The notes under the pieces: model-generated
Told to the model about the DNA's origin: nothing
The model's input: only the letters and a program-made list of their open reading frames with translations
The model's database searches: none
Made by a program: the position numbers and the translations under genes
Shown: positions 25,156 to 34,718 of the stretch, piece after piece
Position numbering within the stretch: the stretch's first letter is position 1
How the letters are laid out: each line of letters opens with the position of its first letter
Source: Clostridia bacterium
GTDB lineage: Bacteria > Bacillota > Clostridia > Christensenellales > CAG-138
Length of the DNA stretch: 42,772 nt
Reading direction: 5' to 3'
NCBI GenBank assembly: GCA_030526995.1
Contig: JAUNBP010000011.1
Location: forward strand, 1 to 42,772

Positions 25156-26417
25156 CTGTCCATCCTTTCAATTATAGCGTCGGGATCGAGCCTTACTTCT
25201 TGCTCCTGTCCCGTAAACATATTCTTTAACTTTGCCATTCCGCTGTCGAGCTCGTTTTGTCCTATAACCACGCAGTGCACGGCTTCCACCTTTGAGGCGT
25301 ATTTCATCTGCGCCTTGACGCTCCTGCCCATGTGGTCGCAGTCCGCCCTAACGCCCCTGTTTCTAAGGTCGAAGCAGAGCTTAAACGCCGCATTCTTGCT
25401 CCTCTCGTCCATGGAGATGAGCATGATTTCATAGCGATAAGGTTTTTCTATCTCTATGCCGCTCTGCTCCATCAAAAGAAGCACCCTCTCCATGCCGAGC
25501 CCAAAGCCCACCGCCGGCATTTCGGGCCCGCCGAGCTCCTTTATAAGCCCGTCGTATCTGCCGCCGCCGCACAGCGTTCCCTGCGCACCGCCCATGTCGG
25601 ACACTATCTCAAACACGGTCTTGGTATAATAGTCGAGCCCCCGAACCAGCATTGGATCGCACTCGTACTCTATGCCCATGAGCTCAAGGTAGTTCTCGAG
25701 CTTTTCCATGTGCTCTTTGCACTCCTCGCACACATAGTCCATGGTATGCGGGGCGTTTTGGGCTATCCTATGGCAATGCTCCTCCTTGCAGTCTAAGAGC
25801 CTGAGCGGATTCCTCTCAAAGCGCTCCTTGCAGGCGGGGCAGAGCTTTTCATACTGCTGCGCATAATACTCCTTTAGCGCCCTTTGATACTCGCCCCTGC
25901 ACTTGGGACAGCCTATGCTGTTGAGCTTGACCTTGAGCTCCCCAACGCCTATCGAATCAAAAAGCTCGGTGGCTATTGCAATCGCCTCGGCGTCTGCGCT
26001 CGGTTCCTTTGAGCCAAATATCTCTATGCCGAACTGGTGATGCTCCCTGAGCCTGCCCGCCTGCGGCCGCTCGTAGCGGAACACCGGACAGTATAGATAG
26101 AACAGCTTTGTGGGCTGTGCCTCGGAGAACAGGCCGTTCTCGATGAACATGCGAACAGCACCCGCCGTGCCCTCGGGCTTTAGGGTTATGCTGCGCTCGC
26201 CCTTGTCCAAAAAGGTGTACATCTCCTTTTGCACGACGTCGGTGGTCTCGCCCACGCTGCGCAAGAACAGCTCGGTATGCTCGATTACAGGGGTTCTTGC
26301 CTCCAAGAGCCCATACTTTTCAACTATCTTTCTAATAAGCCCTTCAAGATGCTGCCAGCGGTAGCTCTCCTCGGGCAGTACATCCTTGGTACCCTTTGGG
26401 GCTCGATAGGTAGCCAT
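25152..26417 (-). CDS. hisS: Histidyl-tRNA synthetase
   Basis: 421 residues. Class II motifs are visible: RAPKGTKDVLPEESYRWQHL at the N-terminus, RYERPQAGRLREHHQFG (motif 2), the histidine-binding LVRGLDYYTKTVFEI, and GFGLGMERVLLLM (motif 3). A C-terminal anticodon-binding domain follows. It charges tRNA-His. AAAGGAGGAG precedes the ATG. First gene of the operon hisS-aspS-rseC-like-trxA. Confidence 0.96.
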   Translation of the reverse strand: MATYRAPKGTKDVLPEESYRWQHLEGLIRKIVEKYGLLEARTPVIEHTELFLRSVGETTDVVQKEMYTFLDKGERSITLKPEGTAGAVRMFIENGLFSEAQPTKLFYLYCPVFRYERPQAGRLREHHQFGIEIFGSKEPSADAEAIAIATELFDSIGVGELKVKLNSIGCPKCRGEYQRALKEYYAQQYEKLCPACKERFERNPLRLLDCKEEHCHRIAQNAPHTMDYVCEECKEHMEKLENYLELMGIEYECDPMLVRGLDYYTKTVFEIVSDMGGAQGTLCGGGRYDGLIKELGGPEMPAVGFGLGMERVLLLMEQSGIEIEKPYRYEIMLISMDERSKNAAFKLCFDLRNRGVRADCDHMGRSVKAQMKYASKVEAVHCVVIGQNELDSGMAKLKNMFTGQEQEVRLDPDAIIERMDR

Positions 26418-26482
26418 TGGTCTCCTCCTTTTATGTTGAGCAAAGGCAGCCGTGTGCGCTCTTTACTCAGGGTCTTTTACGC

Positions 26483-26510
26483 ATTGTATCATAATTTGTG
26501 CCGCTGTCAA
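26483..26510 (-). promoter_or_regulatory. hisS operon promoter
   Basis: On the minus strand, TTGACA (26505-26510), 16 bp, TACAAT (26483-26488) with extended TGA. The -35 overlaps the hemZ stop. The leader of about 60 bases can form one hairpin (TGAGTAAAG/CTTTGCTCA) but is too short for a T-box. Confidence 0.7.
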
Positions 26511-27946
26511 TCCTGCAAAAAAAGTTCTTTTTTTCGCTCGAACAGCAGCTCCGCCTTGTTTTTATAGGTCGCAACATCCTTGGGGTTTTTCAGCCTCTCT
26601 ACCCTGTTCTCTCGGGGGATGACCCGCTTGGTCATAGCATTTGCTCCGTGCGCTATGATGCTCACGGTTTCCTCCATCATGTCCACGTTGTAGATGCAGT
26701 CCTTGCCCTGCTTGGCGTAGCCCACGTTTTCCAAATTTCCGCTCATGTACTTTTGTCTGTACATATAATAGGGGTGCATCCCGAGTTTCTCCGCAGCTTC
26801 TGCTCCCAAGTCCACCATGTTTTTTACAACGGAGGGCTGCGTCGTTTCGTATTGGCTCAAGCTCTCCTTGAGCCTGCTTGAACGCTTTATTGCAAGCGTG
26901 TGAACCGTTAAATTGTCCGGCGAAAGCTCGATAATCCTTTTAAGCGTATCCGAAAACACTGCCTCGTCCTCGCCCGTGAGACCTGCGATAATGTCCATGT
27001 TGATGCTGAAAAATCCCATTTCCCTTGCAAGCTCAAAACACGCCTTGATATCCTCCGCCGTGTGCATTCTGCCCACGAGCCTCAGCGTTCTGTCGCACAT
27101 GGTTTGCGGGTTTATCGATATTCGCTGAACGTTAAAGTCCCTCATGGTCTGCAGCTTTTCCCTCGTTATCGTGTCGGGTCTGCCCGCCTCCACGGTGAAC
27201 TCCCTGTCAAAGCCCTGATAGCTGTTTTGAATGCAGGCAAACAGCTCGGTGAGCTGATCCGCCGACAGCACCGTAGGCGTGCCGCCTCCGATATAGACCG
27301 CCCTCACCCTGTAGCCGCCCTCTTTCAAAAGCTGCGCCCCCGCATGGATATCCCTTTTTAGGTAGGCGAGGTATTCTTCAAGCTCGGTGGGGCTTTTGGC
27401 TACCTCGCTTCCGAACGAACAGTACAAGCAGCGGGATATGCAATAGGGAATCCCAATGTAGACGTCCGCATCCCTCTCCAATGCATCCGATATTATGGGG
27501 GCTTGAACCCTGCAAATCCGCCTTGCAAGCTCGGTCTTTTGCGGGCTTACGCAGAACACCTTCAAGAACATGCGCATAGCCTCTGCCTCGCCGTGCCTCT
27601 CTGTCAGCTCCCTGAATAGCTTTGTGGGCCTTATGCCCGTCAGCGCACCCCAAGGGGTATCGGCAGGCGCAACCTTTGCCATCAGCTCGAACACTGCGAG
27701 CTTTACCGCCCGCTTTTCCATGCGTTTTTTGTCCAAGGGGTCGCTTTTGTCGTACTCAAAATGCTGCCTGCTTTCAAAGCCCTGCGGGAGAATCTTTGCC
27801 TCCGCCCTGTCCTCAAACAGGTTGACAACCATTTCAAGCTCGGCGCCCTCGCCCTCGCTCTCGATATCGACCATGCCCAAAAAGAGCCGAATTTCCTCGG
27901 CTATGTCGTTGAAATATTGAGCTGCATTCGTCTTTAGAAGAACCAA
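26507..27946 (-). CDS. hemZ: Coproporphyrinogen dehydrogenase HemZ (radical SAM)
   Basis: 479 residues. The radical SAM cluster motif is GIPYCISRCLYCSFGS (CxxxCxxC), preceded by a 160-residue N-terminal domain as in HemZ, with the family stretch YIGGGTPTVLSADQLTELF. The family was named for oxygen-independent coproporphyrinogen oxidation; many members may act on other tetrapyrrole steps. The start is TTG 27946 with GGAGG five bases upstream; no better ATG exists. It follows the MBL hydrolase gene by 2 bases. Confidence 0.9.
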   Translation of the reverse strand: MVLLKTNAAQYFNDIAEEIRLFLGMVDIESEGEGAELEMVVNLFEDRAEAKILPQGFESRQHFEYDKSDPLDKKRMEKRAVKLAVFELMAKVAPADTPWGALTGIRPTKLFRELTERHGEAEAMRMFLKVFCVSPQKTELARRICRVQAPIISDALERDADVYIGIPYCISRCLYCSFGSEVAKSPTELEEYLAYLKRDIHAGAQLLKEGGYRVRAVYIGGGTPTVLSADQLTELFACIQNSYQGFDREFTVEAGRPDTITREKLQTMRDFNVQRISINPQTMCDRTLRLVGRMHTAEDIKACFELAREMGFFSINMDIIAGLTGEDEAVFSDTLKRIIELSPDNLTVHTLAIKRSSRLKESLSQYETTQPSVVKNMVDLGAEAAEKLGMHPYYMYRQKYMSGNLENVGYAKQGKDCIYNVDMMEETVSIIAHGANAMTKRVIPRENRVERLKNPKDVATYKNKAELLFERKKELFLQD

Positions 27947-27948
27947 GG

Positions 27949-28581
27949 CTACCTCCGATAATAGGCTATGAGCGGGTTGTGCTGAGCCTCGTGTGCAACG
28001 GTGGTCTCCTCCTCGTGCCCGGGATAGAGGCGGTAGCCCGTGAGCGGCAGCACCTTGTTGAAAAACGAGTCTATCAAGTCCCTCGTGCTGCTGCCCGGAA
28101 GGTCAGTTCTGCCCACGCTCTCATAGAAAACCGTGTCGCCGCAAAAAGCTGCCCTATGCTCGTCCACGGCGTAGAGCACTCCGCCTGCGGTATGCCCGGG
28201 GGTGTGAATTACCCGAAACTTTAGCCCAGCTGCCTCTATGACATCGCCCTCCTTCAAGAGCCTGTCCGCATGGGTTGGCTCTATCCGCTCCCGAATCAAA
28301 AGCGCAAGGTTTGCCCTTCCGCTGTGCAGGGCAGCTGCATCCTCCTCGTGGATGCAAATCTCTGCATTGGTTGCCCTCTTAACCTCGGCAACCCCGTAAA
28401 TATGGTCGAAATGCCCGTGGGTTAGCAGGATGTGCGTGCAGGTCTTGCCGCATTCTTTCAGGGCATTGAGCGCCGCCGCCCCGTCCGCAGGGTCGATTAT
28501 CACGCAGTCTTGGCTGCCGTCCTCATAAACTATATAGGTGTTTGTGGCAAGGGCGCCGCAAACCACGGTTATTATCTGCAT
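27949..28581 (-). CDS. MBL-fold hydrolase (glyoxalase II-like)
   Basis: 210 residues with the metal motif THGHFDHIYG, later IHTPGHTAGGVLYAVDEHRA and CGDTVFYESVGRTDLPG, ending YPGHEEETTVAHE. All metal ligands of the glyoxalase II/YcbL class are present. It hydrolyses a thioester or related small substrate in the cytoplasm; the exact one is unknown. The start overlaps the dtd stop (TAATG). This position between dtd and hemZ is a conserved clostridial arrangement. Confidence 0.88.
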   Translation of the reverse strand: MQIITVVCGALATNTYIVYEDGSQDCVIIDPADGAAALNALKECGKTCTHILLTHGHFDHIYGVAEVKRATNAEICIHEEDAAALHSGRANLALLIRERIEPTHADRLLKEGDVIEAAGLKFRVIHTPGHTAGGVLYAVDEHRAAFCGDTVFYESVGRTDLPGSSTRDLIDSFFNKVLPLTGYRLYPGHEEETTVAHEAQHNPLIAYYRR

Positions 28582-29027
28582 TAAAACTCCTTTCGGCTGT
28601 CCAAAAGTATAGTGAACGGCCCGTCATTTATTAAACTCACCTTCATGTCCGCTCCGAAAACGCCGCATTTTAGGGGAATCTTCTCCTTGAGCCTTGATTT
28701 CAGCTTCTCGTAAAGTGGAATCGCAACCTCGGGCCTTGCTGCCCTTATGTAGCTTGGGCGCCTGCCCTTTTTGGCGTTGCCGTAGAGCGTGAACTGGGAT
28801 ATTAAAAGTATGCTCCCCGAAACCTCCGAAACGTCTAAATTCGGAACGCCGTTCTCATCGTCGAATATGCGAAGATGCAGGAGCTTGTCCTCTATGTAGG
28901 TCAAATCCTTCTCACCGTCATCGCAGGCTATGCCCAAGAGCACGAGCAAGCCGTTTTCTATCTCTGCCGTCGTCCTGCCCTCTATGCTCACCGATGCTGC
29001 GCTGACCCTTTGTACTACCGCTCTCAT
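28581..29027 (-). CDS. dtd: D-aminoacyl-tRNA deacylase
   Basis: 148 residues, the normal family length. Conserved motifs: MRAVVQRVSAASV at the N-terminus, SGSILLISQFTLYGNAKKGR (SQFTL) and INDGPFTILLDS (the NxGP motif). It removes D-amino acids from mischarged tRNA. It lies 3 bases after relA, in the same operon. Confidence 0.95.
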   Translation of the reverse strand: MRAVVQRVSAASVSIEGRTTAEIENGLLVLLGIACDDGEKDLTYIEDKLLHLRIFDDENGVPNLDVSEVSGSILLISQFTLYGNAKKGRRPSYIRAARPEVAIPLYEKLKSRLKEKIPLKCGVFGADMKVSLINDGPFTILLDSRKEF

Positions 29028-29030
29028 ATT

Positions 29031-31205
29031 CTACCTGTCAATCCTCCGTACCGAGGTTACCGTCTTTACCTTTTCAAGATTGGCAATGATGTTTTGAAGC
29101 TGGTCGGTGTTATCGACTGCAAAGGTCATTTCGACTATGGCATAGCCCTCGCCGGTAGCCTTGGAACTCATGTCGGTGATGTTTATATTCAGCGAGGTCA
29201 AAACCTTGGATACCTCGAACAGGGCACCTGCACGGTCAAGGAGCTGCAAGCGCACCGAGGCGGAGAACTTTGCCCTCTGCTTCGACCACTCGACCGGAAT
29301 CATCCTGCCCTCGTCCTCGCTCAAATTCTTTATGTTCGTGCAGTCCGCCCTGTGCACCGAAACGCCCCTGCCCCTTGTGATATAGCCCACTATCGGATCG
29401 CCCGGAAGGGGGTTGCAGCAGTTGCCAAACCTCACCGCCATGCCCGAATCGCCCAAGACCACGACGGTGTTGGGATTGGGCAGGTTCTTTTCTGCCTTGG
29501 CCTCCTCCCTGTCGCCCTCGGAGAGCCGCTGCTGCATCTGTTGCAGCTTTTGCTCCTTGCGGTACAAATCCATGAGCTTGTGCAGCACCTGCCCCGCGGA
29601 CACGCCGCCGTAGCCTATCGCCGAATACATATCGTCCATGGAGGAGAAGTTGTGGCGCTTTAGGACCTCGTTCCAATATTCGGGCTTGGACAGCGTTTGC
29701 AATTGCTGGCCGTGACGCTTGGCTGCCTCCTCCAACATCTCCCTGCCCTTTTGGATGTTCTCATCCCGATTAGCCCGCTTGAACCACTGGCGAATCTTGT
29801 TCTTTGCGGACTGGGTTTTGACCACGTTCAGCCAATCTCGGCTTGGACCCACCTGTGAGTTGGAGGTTATAATCTCGACTACGTCGTTGGTTTGCAGCTT
29901 GTAATCGAGCCTTGCCATTGCACCGTTCACCCTCGCATGTTGGCAATGGTGCCCGATGTTGGTGTGAATCCTGTATGCAAAGTCGAGCGGGGTTGAGCCC
30001 CTCGGCAAATCTATAATCTCGCCCTTGGGCGTTAGCACGAACACGTATTCGCCCAAGAAGTCCTTTAGGATGTTATCGACAAACTCCTTGCTGTCCTCGG
30101 TCGTCTCCTTGGCTTCCAAAACCTGTCGGAGCCAATTTGTCTTTTTATCCAAAAAGTTCTGCTGAAGCCTGCCCTCCTTGTACATCCAATGCGCTGCAAT
30201 GCCGTATTCAGCCGTGCGGTGCATCTCGACAGTCCTTATCTGCACCTCAAAGGGTATGCCCGACGCATTCAAAAGCGTTGTGTGCAGCGAGCGGTACATG
30301 TTGGGCTTGGGCATGGCAATATAGTCCTTGAACCTGCCCGGAAGCGGCTTCCATGTGGCATGGATAACGCCCAACGCCGCATAGCAATCGTTGACCGATT
30401 CCACTATAACCCGTATTGCAATTAAATCGTAAATCTCGTTTATTCCGGTGTTCTGCCTCGCCATCTTGCGGTACACGCTCAAAATATGCTTGGGCCTGCC
30501 GGATATCTCCGCTTTGATGCCCGCCTCGGCAAGTATATCCTTCATCGTTTCCATGGCGGACTTTAGAAGCTCCATGCGCTCGCTCTGCTGCCTTGCAACG
30601 AGCTTTCGGGTGTTCTCAAACTCCTCCGGCATCAGATAGCGGAAGGATAAATCCTCAAGCTCGCTCTTTATTGCGCCCATGCCGAAGCGGTGCGCTAACG
30701 GTGCGTAGACGTCCAAGGTCTCCTTTGCCTTGCGCTGCTGCTTTGCTACGGTGCATTTTTCGAGCGTTCGCATGTTGTTGAGCCTGTCTGCGAGCTTGAT
30801 GATAACGACTCGCACGTCCTCGGCTATCGCCAAAAACAGCTTTCTGAGGTTTTCGGTCTGCTCCTGCTTCTTTGTGACGTAAACCTGCTTTCCGGACTTG
30901 GTGAGCTTGGTTACGCCGTCGACCAAGAAGGCAACGTCCTCCCCGAACTCGTTTTTGATATCGTCTACCGTTACGTTGTCGCCGTCCTCGACGACATCGT
31001 GAAGCACGCCTGCAACCACCGTTTCGGCGTCCATGCCCATATCCATCAGCGATTGGGCAACCGCCCTCGGGTGGATGATGTAGGGCTCACCCGTGTCCCG
31101 CTTTTGGCTTTTGTGAACCTCGGTGGCGTAGGCTACCGCCTTCGACATGAGTTCAGCCCGCTCGCTGCCGTAAAGCTCTGTGAAGTTTTGAAGTAATTTT
31201 TCCAT
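29031..31205 (-). CDS. relA: Bifunctional (p)ppGpp synthetase/hydrolase
   Basis: 724 residues. N-terminal HD hydrolase with HPRAVAQSL and GVLHDVVEDGDNV (residues about 48-75), then the synthetase with RFKDYIAMPKPNMYRSLHT. The RFKD form is that of bifunctional Rel enzymes, not the EXDD of synthetase-only RelA. TGS (FVLTPKGEIIDLPRGSTPLD), helical, zinc-finger-like and C-terminal ACT regions follow. It controls the stringent response. GAGGTAAGC precedes the ATG. It sits behind the apt hairpin, so its expression depends on readthrough or a promoter I cannot see. Confidence 0.96.
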   Translation of the reverse strand: MEKLLQNFTELYGSERAELMSKAVAYATEVHKSQKRDTGEPYIIHPRAVAQSLMDMGMDAETVVAGVLHDVVEDGDNVTVDDIKNEFGEDVAFLVDGVTKLTKSGKQVYVTKKQEQTENLRKLFLAIAEDVRVVIIKLADRLNNMRTLEKCTVAKQQRKAKETLDVYAPLAHRFGMGAIKSELEDLSFRYLMPEEFENTRKLVARQQSERMELLKSAMETMKDILAEAGIKAEISGRPKHILSVYRKMARQNTGINEIYDLIAIRVIVESVNDCYAALGVIHATWKPLPGRFKDYIAMPKPNMYRSLHTTLLNASGIPFEVQIRTVEMHRTAEYGIAAHWMYKEGRLQQNFLDKKTNWLRQVLEAKETTEDSKEFVDNILKDFLGEYVFVLTPKGEIIDLPRGSTPLDFAYRIHTNIGHHCQHARVNGAMARLDYKLQTNDVVEIITSNSQVGPSRDWLNVVKTQSAKNKIRQWFKRANRDENIQKGREMLEEAAKRHGQQLQTLSKPEYWNEVLKRHNFSSMDDMYSAIGYGGVSAGQVLHKLMDLYRKEQKLQQMQQRLSEGDREEAKAEKNLPNPNTVVVLGDSGMAVRFGNCCNPLPGDPIVGYITRGRGVSVHRADCTNIKNLSEDEGRMIPVEWSKQRAKFSASVRLQLLDRAGALFEVSKVLTSLNINITDMSSKATGEGYAIVEMTFAVDNTDQLQNIIANLEKVKTVTSVRRIDR

Positions 31206-31228
31206 GCTTACCTCAATCCTTTAAGCAG

Positions 31229-31256
31229 AAAATCAACGGGCAAGCCCGTTGATTTG
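31229..31256 (-). terminator. Hairpin between apt and relA
   Basis: AAATCAACGGGC and GCCCGTTGATTT (31230-31255) form a 12-bp inverted repeat with almost no loop. On the minus strand it is followed only by CTGCTTAAAG, so it is a weak terminator or an attenuator or mRNA-processing site. Confidence 0.55.
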
Positions 31257-31268
31257 AAACAGCCTAAA

Positions 31269-31790
31269 TTATTCGCCCAAAAAAGCTACGACGGATTCAA
31301 CGTTATAGTCCGTCAAAAGATCCCTGCCGTGCAGGTCGGAAAGCTCGATTGCAAACCTTGCAGCCACGACCTCGCCGCCCATCTGCTCGCAGAGCTTTAT
31401 AACTGCCATCGCCGTGCCGCCGGTTGCCAAGAGGTCATCGACCAGCGCAACCCGCTGCCCGGGCAGGATTGCGTCCTCGTGAACCTCGAGCACGTCGTTG
31501 CCGTACTCGAGCCCGTACTCTATCCTGCGTGTGTTCCACGGCAGCTTGCCCGGCTTTCTCGCCATGACAAAGCCCGCTCCTATTGCGTAGGCAACAGCCG
31601 AACCCATGACAAAACCTCGAGCCTCAGGCCCTATTACTATGTCGATGTTCAAGTCCTTGAGCGAGTCGGCAATCGTATCTATCAGGGCTACGTATGCCTC
31701 CTTGTCCTTGATTAAAGTTGTGATATCCCTAAACAGTATCCCTTCCTTGGGGAAGTTCGGAATGTTGCGAATTTTGCTTTCAAAATCCAT
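31269..31790 (-). CDS. apt: Adenine phosphoribosyltransferase
   Basis: 173 residues. PRPP-binding motif VALVDDLLATGGTAMAVI and the N-terminal FPKEGILFRDITTL identify Apt. It salvages adenine to AMP. AGAAGGAGAAAACGGTT precedes the ATG. It lies between recJ and relA, the standard Firmicutes order. The C-terminus ends 14 bases before the hairpin. Confidence 0.96.
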   Translation of the reverse strand: MDFESKIRNIPNFPKEGILFRDITTLIKDKEAYVALIDTIADSLKDLNIDIVIGPEARGFVMGSAVAYAIGAGFVMARKPGKLPWNTRRIEYGLEYGNDVLEVHEDAILPGQRVALVDDLLATGGTAMAVIKLCEQMGGEVVAARFAIELSDLHGRDLLTDYNVESVVAFLGE

Positions 31791-31833
31791 AACCGTTTTC
31801 TCCTTCTATTACTCATCGTAACCAGTACAAACC

Positions 31834-31839
31834 ATTATA
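31834..31839 (-). promoter_or_regulatory. -10 box of apt
   Basis: TATAAT on the minus strand, 44 bases before the apt start. No convincing -35 lies 16-18 bp upstream. Confidence 0.4.
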
Positions 31840-31875
31840 CTATATTGCAGTGAAAAAAGCATTACTTTTTCAAAT

Positions 31876-33534
31876 TTATTTTTCATCTTTTTTCGACACG
31901 AAGTACAGCTCGGCGCTGTCGGTGCCCCGAAAGCTGTTCTTTTTGAGCCGAACCAGAAGGTCGCAGCGGGGATGTTTCATCCAGTCCTGCGCCTGTTCGC
32001 CCATTTTGAACGCCACGAGCCTAAGTCCGCTTCCGTCCTTTATGACCCTTGCGCTGAGGTGCGAACCGTCCTTGCCCATAGTCCTTATCTCGCTCAGCTT
32101 GCAGCCGTTAATCCTAAGTATGGGCCTTTCGTTGCCTACGCCGAACGGGGCAAGCCTCTCTATCTGTGCGCAGGTTCTAAGGTTGCACTCGTAAAGCTCC
32201 GCCTCGTCCTCGTACACGAAGGTTTGTGCAGGCTCAAGGCCCTTTAGCCTTTCGCTCGCCCGCCCTATAAACTCGGCCAGCCTGTGCTCCTCTATCGTTG
32301 CGCCCGCCGCCGACTCGTGTCCGCCGAATCTTACAAGGCAATCGGAAAGCTCATTCAAAAGCCCAAACAGGTTTACGCCCAAGGTGCTCCTGCCCGAGCC
32401 AATCAAAAGCCCGTCCCCGCCCCTTGTAAAGAGCATGGCGGGTTTTCCGTACCGCTCGACAAGTCTTGACGCCACTATGCCTATAACTCCGCTGTTCCAG
32501 TCCTCGCCCGCAAGTACCGTTATCGGGGCGTTTGCAATCTCCTTCTCACGGCTTAAACACTGCTCAAAGATTCGCTGTTCCTCCTCCTTGCGCCTCAGGT
32601 TCTCCTCGTTAAGCTCCTCGGCAAGCAGCGCCGCCTCCTCACCGTTTTGGCTCAGCAAAAGCCTCGCTGCCCGTGCTGCGTCCCCAAGCCTTCCTGCAGC
32701 ATTAAGTCTCGGAGCAATGATGAACGCAAGCCCGTCCTCATTAAGCTCCGCTTCCTCGCTGCCCGCTGCCTTTATAAGCGCACTCAGACCCAAATTGCAA
32801 TTCAACAGCTTCAAGCCCCGCTTGACTATGGCTCGATTTTCGCCCGTCAGCGGAACCAAGTCCGCAACCGTTGCAACCGCCGCAAGCGGGATGTACTTCT
32901 CGCACCGCCTTTCGCCCAAGAGCGCACACGCCAGCTTGAGCGCAACCCCTGCGCCGCAGTAGGTCTTTTCGCTCCTGTCGTTGTCCAACCTCGTAGGACA
33001 GACCACCGCCTCGCAAGAGGGAAGGTCCTCCCTGCACTGATGGTGATCGGTTATTATGACGTCGATGCCCCTGCTTTTCAGATAAGCTATCTCCTCAAAG
33101 GCGGATATGCCGTTATCGACCGTTATTATGAGCGTTGCGCCCCCGTCCGCCAAGCGTTTTACGGCGTCAAGGTTCATCCCGTAGCCCTCCCTGTGCCTGC
33201 TCGGAATGTAATAGCTCACCTCCATGCCCATGGTTTTTAGGCAGTCCGTAAGTATGGCCGTGGAGCACACGCCGTCCGCATCGTAGTCCCCGTAGACGCA
33301 GACCCTTTCGTTTCGCCTCTGAGCCAGCTCTATCCTCGCCTTTGCCTTGTCCATATCGGGCAGCAAAAGCGGGTTTTTGAGCGGAAGCTCGTCGCCTAAC
33401 AGAAAGTAGTAGAGGCTCTCCTCATCATTGACGCCCCGCCTTGCAAGCATACGGCAAATAAGGGGCGAAAAGCCCCCGATTGCCCTATATTCAACCTTGT
33501 CCTTAGCGTGCCAGAGCTGCCGTATCCCTTGCAA
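31876..33534 (-). CDS. recJ: Single-stranded-DNA exonuclease RecJ
   Basis: 552 residues, slightly short for RecJ. DHH motifs: VYGDYDADGVCSTAILTD, ITVDNGISAFEEI, IITDHHQCREDLP. The DHHA1 part has NSGVIGIVASRLVERYGKP and RFGGHESAAGATI. It degrades 5' single strands in recombination and repair. The start is TTG 33534, inside the last codons of ackA (32-base overlap); the ribosome site GAGGAG lies 7 bases upstream within ackA. No ATG alternative fits the conserved N-terminus, so recJ is coupled to ackA translation. Confidence 0.92.
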   Translation of the reverse strand: MQGIRQLWHAKDKVEYRAIGGFSPLICRMLARRGVNDEESLYYFLLGDELPLKNPLLLPDMDKAKARIELAQRRNERVCVYGDYDADGVCSTAILTDCLKTMGMEVSYYIPSRHREGYGMNLDAVKRLADGGATLIITVDNGISAFEEIAYLKSRGIDVIITDHHQCREDLPSCEAVVCPTRLDNDRSEKTYCGAGVALKLACALLGERRCEKYIPLAAVATVADLVPLTGENRAIVKRGLKLLNCNLGLSALIKAAGSEEAELNEDGLAFIIAPRLNAAGRLGDAARAARLLLSQNGEEAALLAEELNEENLRRKEEEQRIFEQCLSREKEIANAPITVLAGEDWNSGVIGIVASRLVERYGKPAMLFTRGGDGLLIGSGRSTLGVNLFGLLNELSDCLVRFGGHESAAGATIEEHRLAEFIGRASERLKGLEPAQTFVYEDEAELYECNLRTCAQIERLAPFGVGNERPILRINGCKLSEIRTMGKDGSHLSARVIKDGSGLRLVAFKMGEQAQDWMKHPRCDLLVRLKKNSFRGTDSAELYFVSKKDEK

Positions 33535-34702
33535 TTGCCATCTCCTCGTCGGTCGGGATTACAAAGACTCTGACCTTGCTGCCCTTCTTGGTAAGCTCTA
33601 CTTCCTCGCCTCGGGGACAGCTTTGGTTGTACTCAAAATCGACGTCTATGCCGAGAAAGTCCATATCCTTTAAGACCAATTCGCGAACGCCCCTGTCGTT
33701 TTCACCTATGCCCGCCGTGAACACTATCGCATCCACGCCGTTCATCTCGGCTGCATAGGAGCCGATGTACTTTTTAACCGCAAGCGCAAACATTGAAAGG
33801 GCGAGCTTTGCACGCTCGTTGCCTTCGTTTGCCGCTGCCCACAGGTCTCTAAAATCGCTCGAAACGCCCGAGATTCCAAACATGCCGCTCTTCTTGTTCA
33901 TGTAGGCGTCCACCTGCTCGGCGCTCATGTCAGCCCGCTTCATCAGATAGGGGACTATCGCAGGGTCGATATTTCCGCAGCGGGTGCCCATCGGAAGTCC
34001 CTCGAGCGGCGTTAAGCCCATCGAGGTGTCGACGCACCTTCCGTCCTTGGAGCAGCTCACGCTCGAACCGTTGCCCAAGTGGCAGGTGATGACCTTTGCC
34101 TTATCGGTTCCCAACAGCTTTAGCGCACGCTGGGTGACATAGCGATGCGAGGTGCCGTGGAAGCCGTATCTTCTGATTCCGTACTTCTCATATGCCTCGT
34201 ATGCCAGTCCGTACATATAGGTTTCCTTTGCCATGGACTGTCCCCATGCCGTGTCGAATACCGCAACCATGGGAACCTTGGGCATGACGGCTCTGCAGCC
34301 TGCAATGCCCATGAGGTTTGCGGGGTTATGCAGGGGGCCCAAGGGGATGCAGTCCTCTATCGCCTTTATTACATCGTCGTCTATAAGCACCGACTCGGAG
34401 AACTTTTCGCCTCCGTGCACGACCCGATGTCCCACAGCCGCAATCCCGCTCATGTCGGGGATTACGCCTACTTTTTCATCGACTAAAACGTCCAAAACCA
34501 TCTTTATCGCATCCTCGTGGTTTTTCATATCGCGCCTTATTTCGGTGTTGCCCTTGTTCGACTTGTAGCCAAGTACCGAGCCGTCGATGCCTATTCTCTC
34601 GCAAAGGCCCTTGGCTATAACGCTCTCGTTGTCGATGTCGATTAGCTGATACTTGAGCGAGGAGCTGCCCGCATTGATTATCAAAATGTTCTTCATGTCC
34701 AT
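33503..34702 (-). CDS. ackA: Acetate kinase
   Basis: 399 residues with ILIINAGSSSLKYQLID at the N-terminus, GHRVVHGGEKF, HLGNGSSVSC and VFTAGIGENDRGVRE. All active-site segments of AckA are present. It makes acetate and ATP from acetyl phosphate in fermentation. Two in-frame ATGs (34702 and 34696) both have GGAAGAGG nearby. It follows pta by 16 bases in the same operon, and recJ is nested at its end. Confidence 0.97.
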   Translation of the reverse strand: MDMKNILIINAGSSSLKYQLIDIDNESVIAKGLCERIGIDGSVLGYKSNKGNTEIRRDMKNHEDAIKMVLDVLVDEKVGVIPDMSGIAAVGHRVVHGGEKFSESVLIDDDVIKAIEDCIPLGPLHNPANLMGIAGCRAVMPKVPMVAVFDTAWGQSMAKETYMYGLAYEAYEKYGIRRYGFHGTSHRYVTQRALKLLGTDKAKVITCHLGNGSSVSCSKDGRCVDTSMGLTPLEGLPMGTRCGNIDPAIVPYLMKRADMSAEQVDAYMNKKSGMFGISGVSSDFRDLWAAANEGNERAKLALSMFALAVKKYIGSYAAEMNGVDAIVFTAGIGENDRGVRELVLKDMDFLGIDVDFEYNQSCPRGEEVELTKKGSKVRVFVIPTDEEMAIARDTAALAR

Positions 34703-34718
34703 ACCTCTTCCTTAAAAA

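Noticed and set aside
26418..26476. Possible T-box leader of hisS
   Set aside because: Leader is about 60 bases with one simple hairpin; no T-box sequence or specifier loop is present.
31229..31256. tRNA or small RNA gene in the apt-relA gap
   Set aside because: Only a simple 12-bp hairpin is present. I found no tRNA or rRNA gene anywhere in the window.
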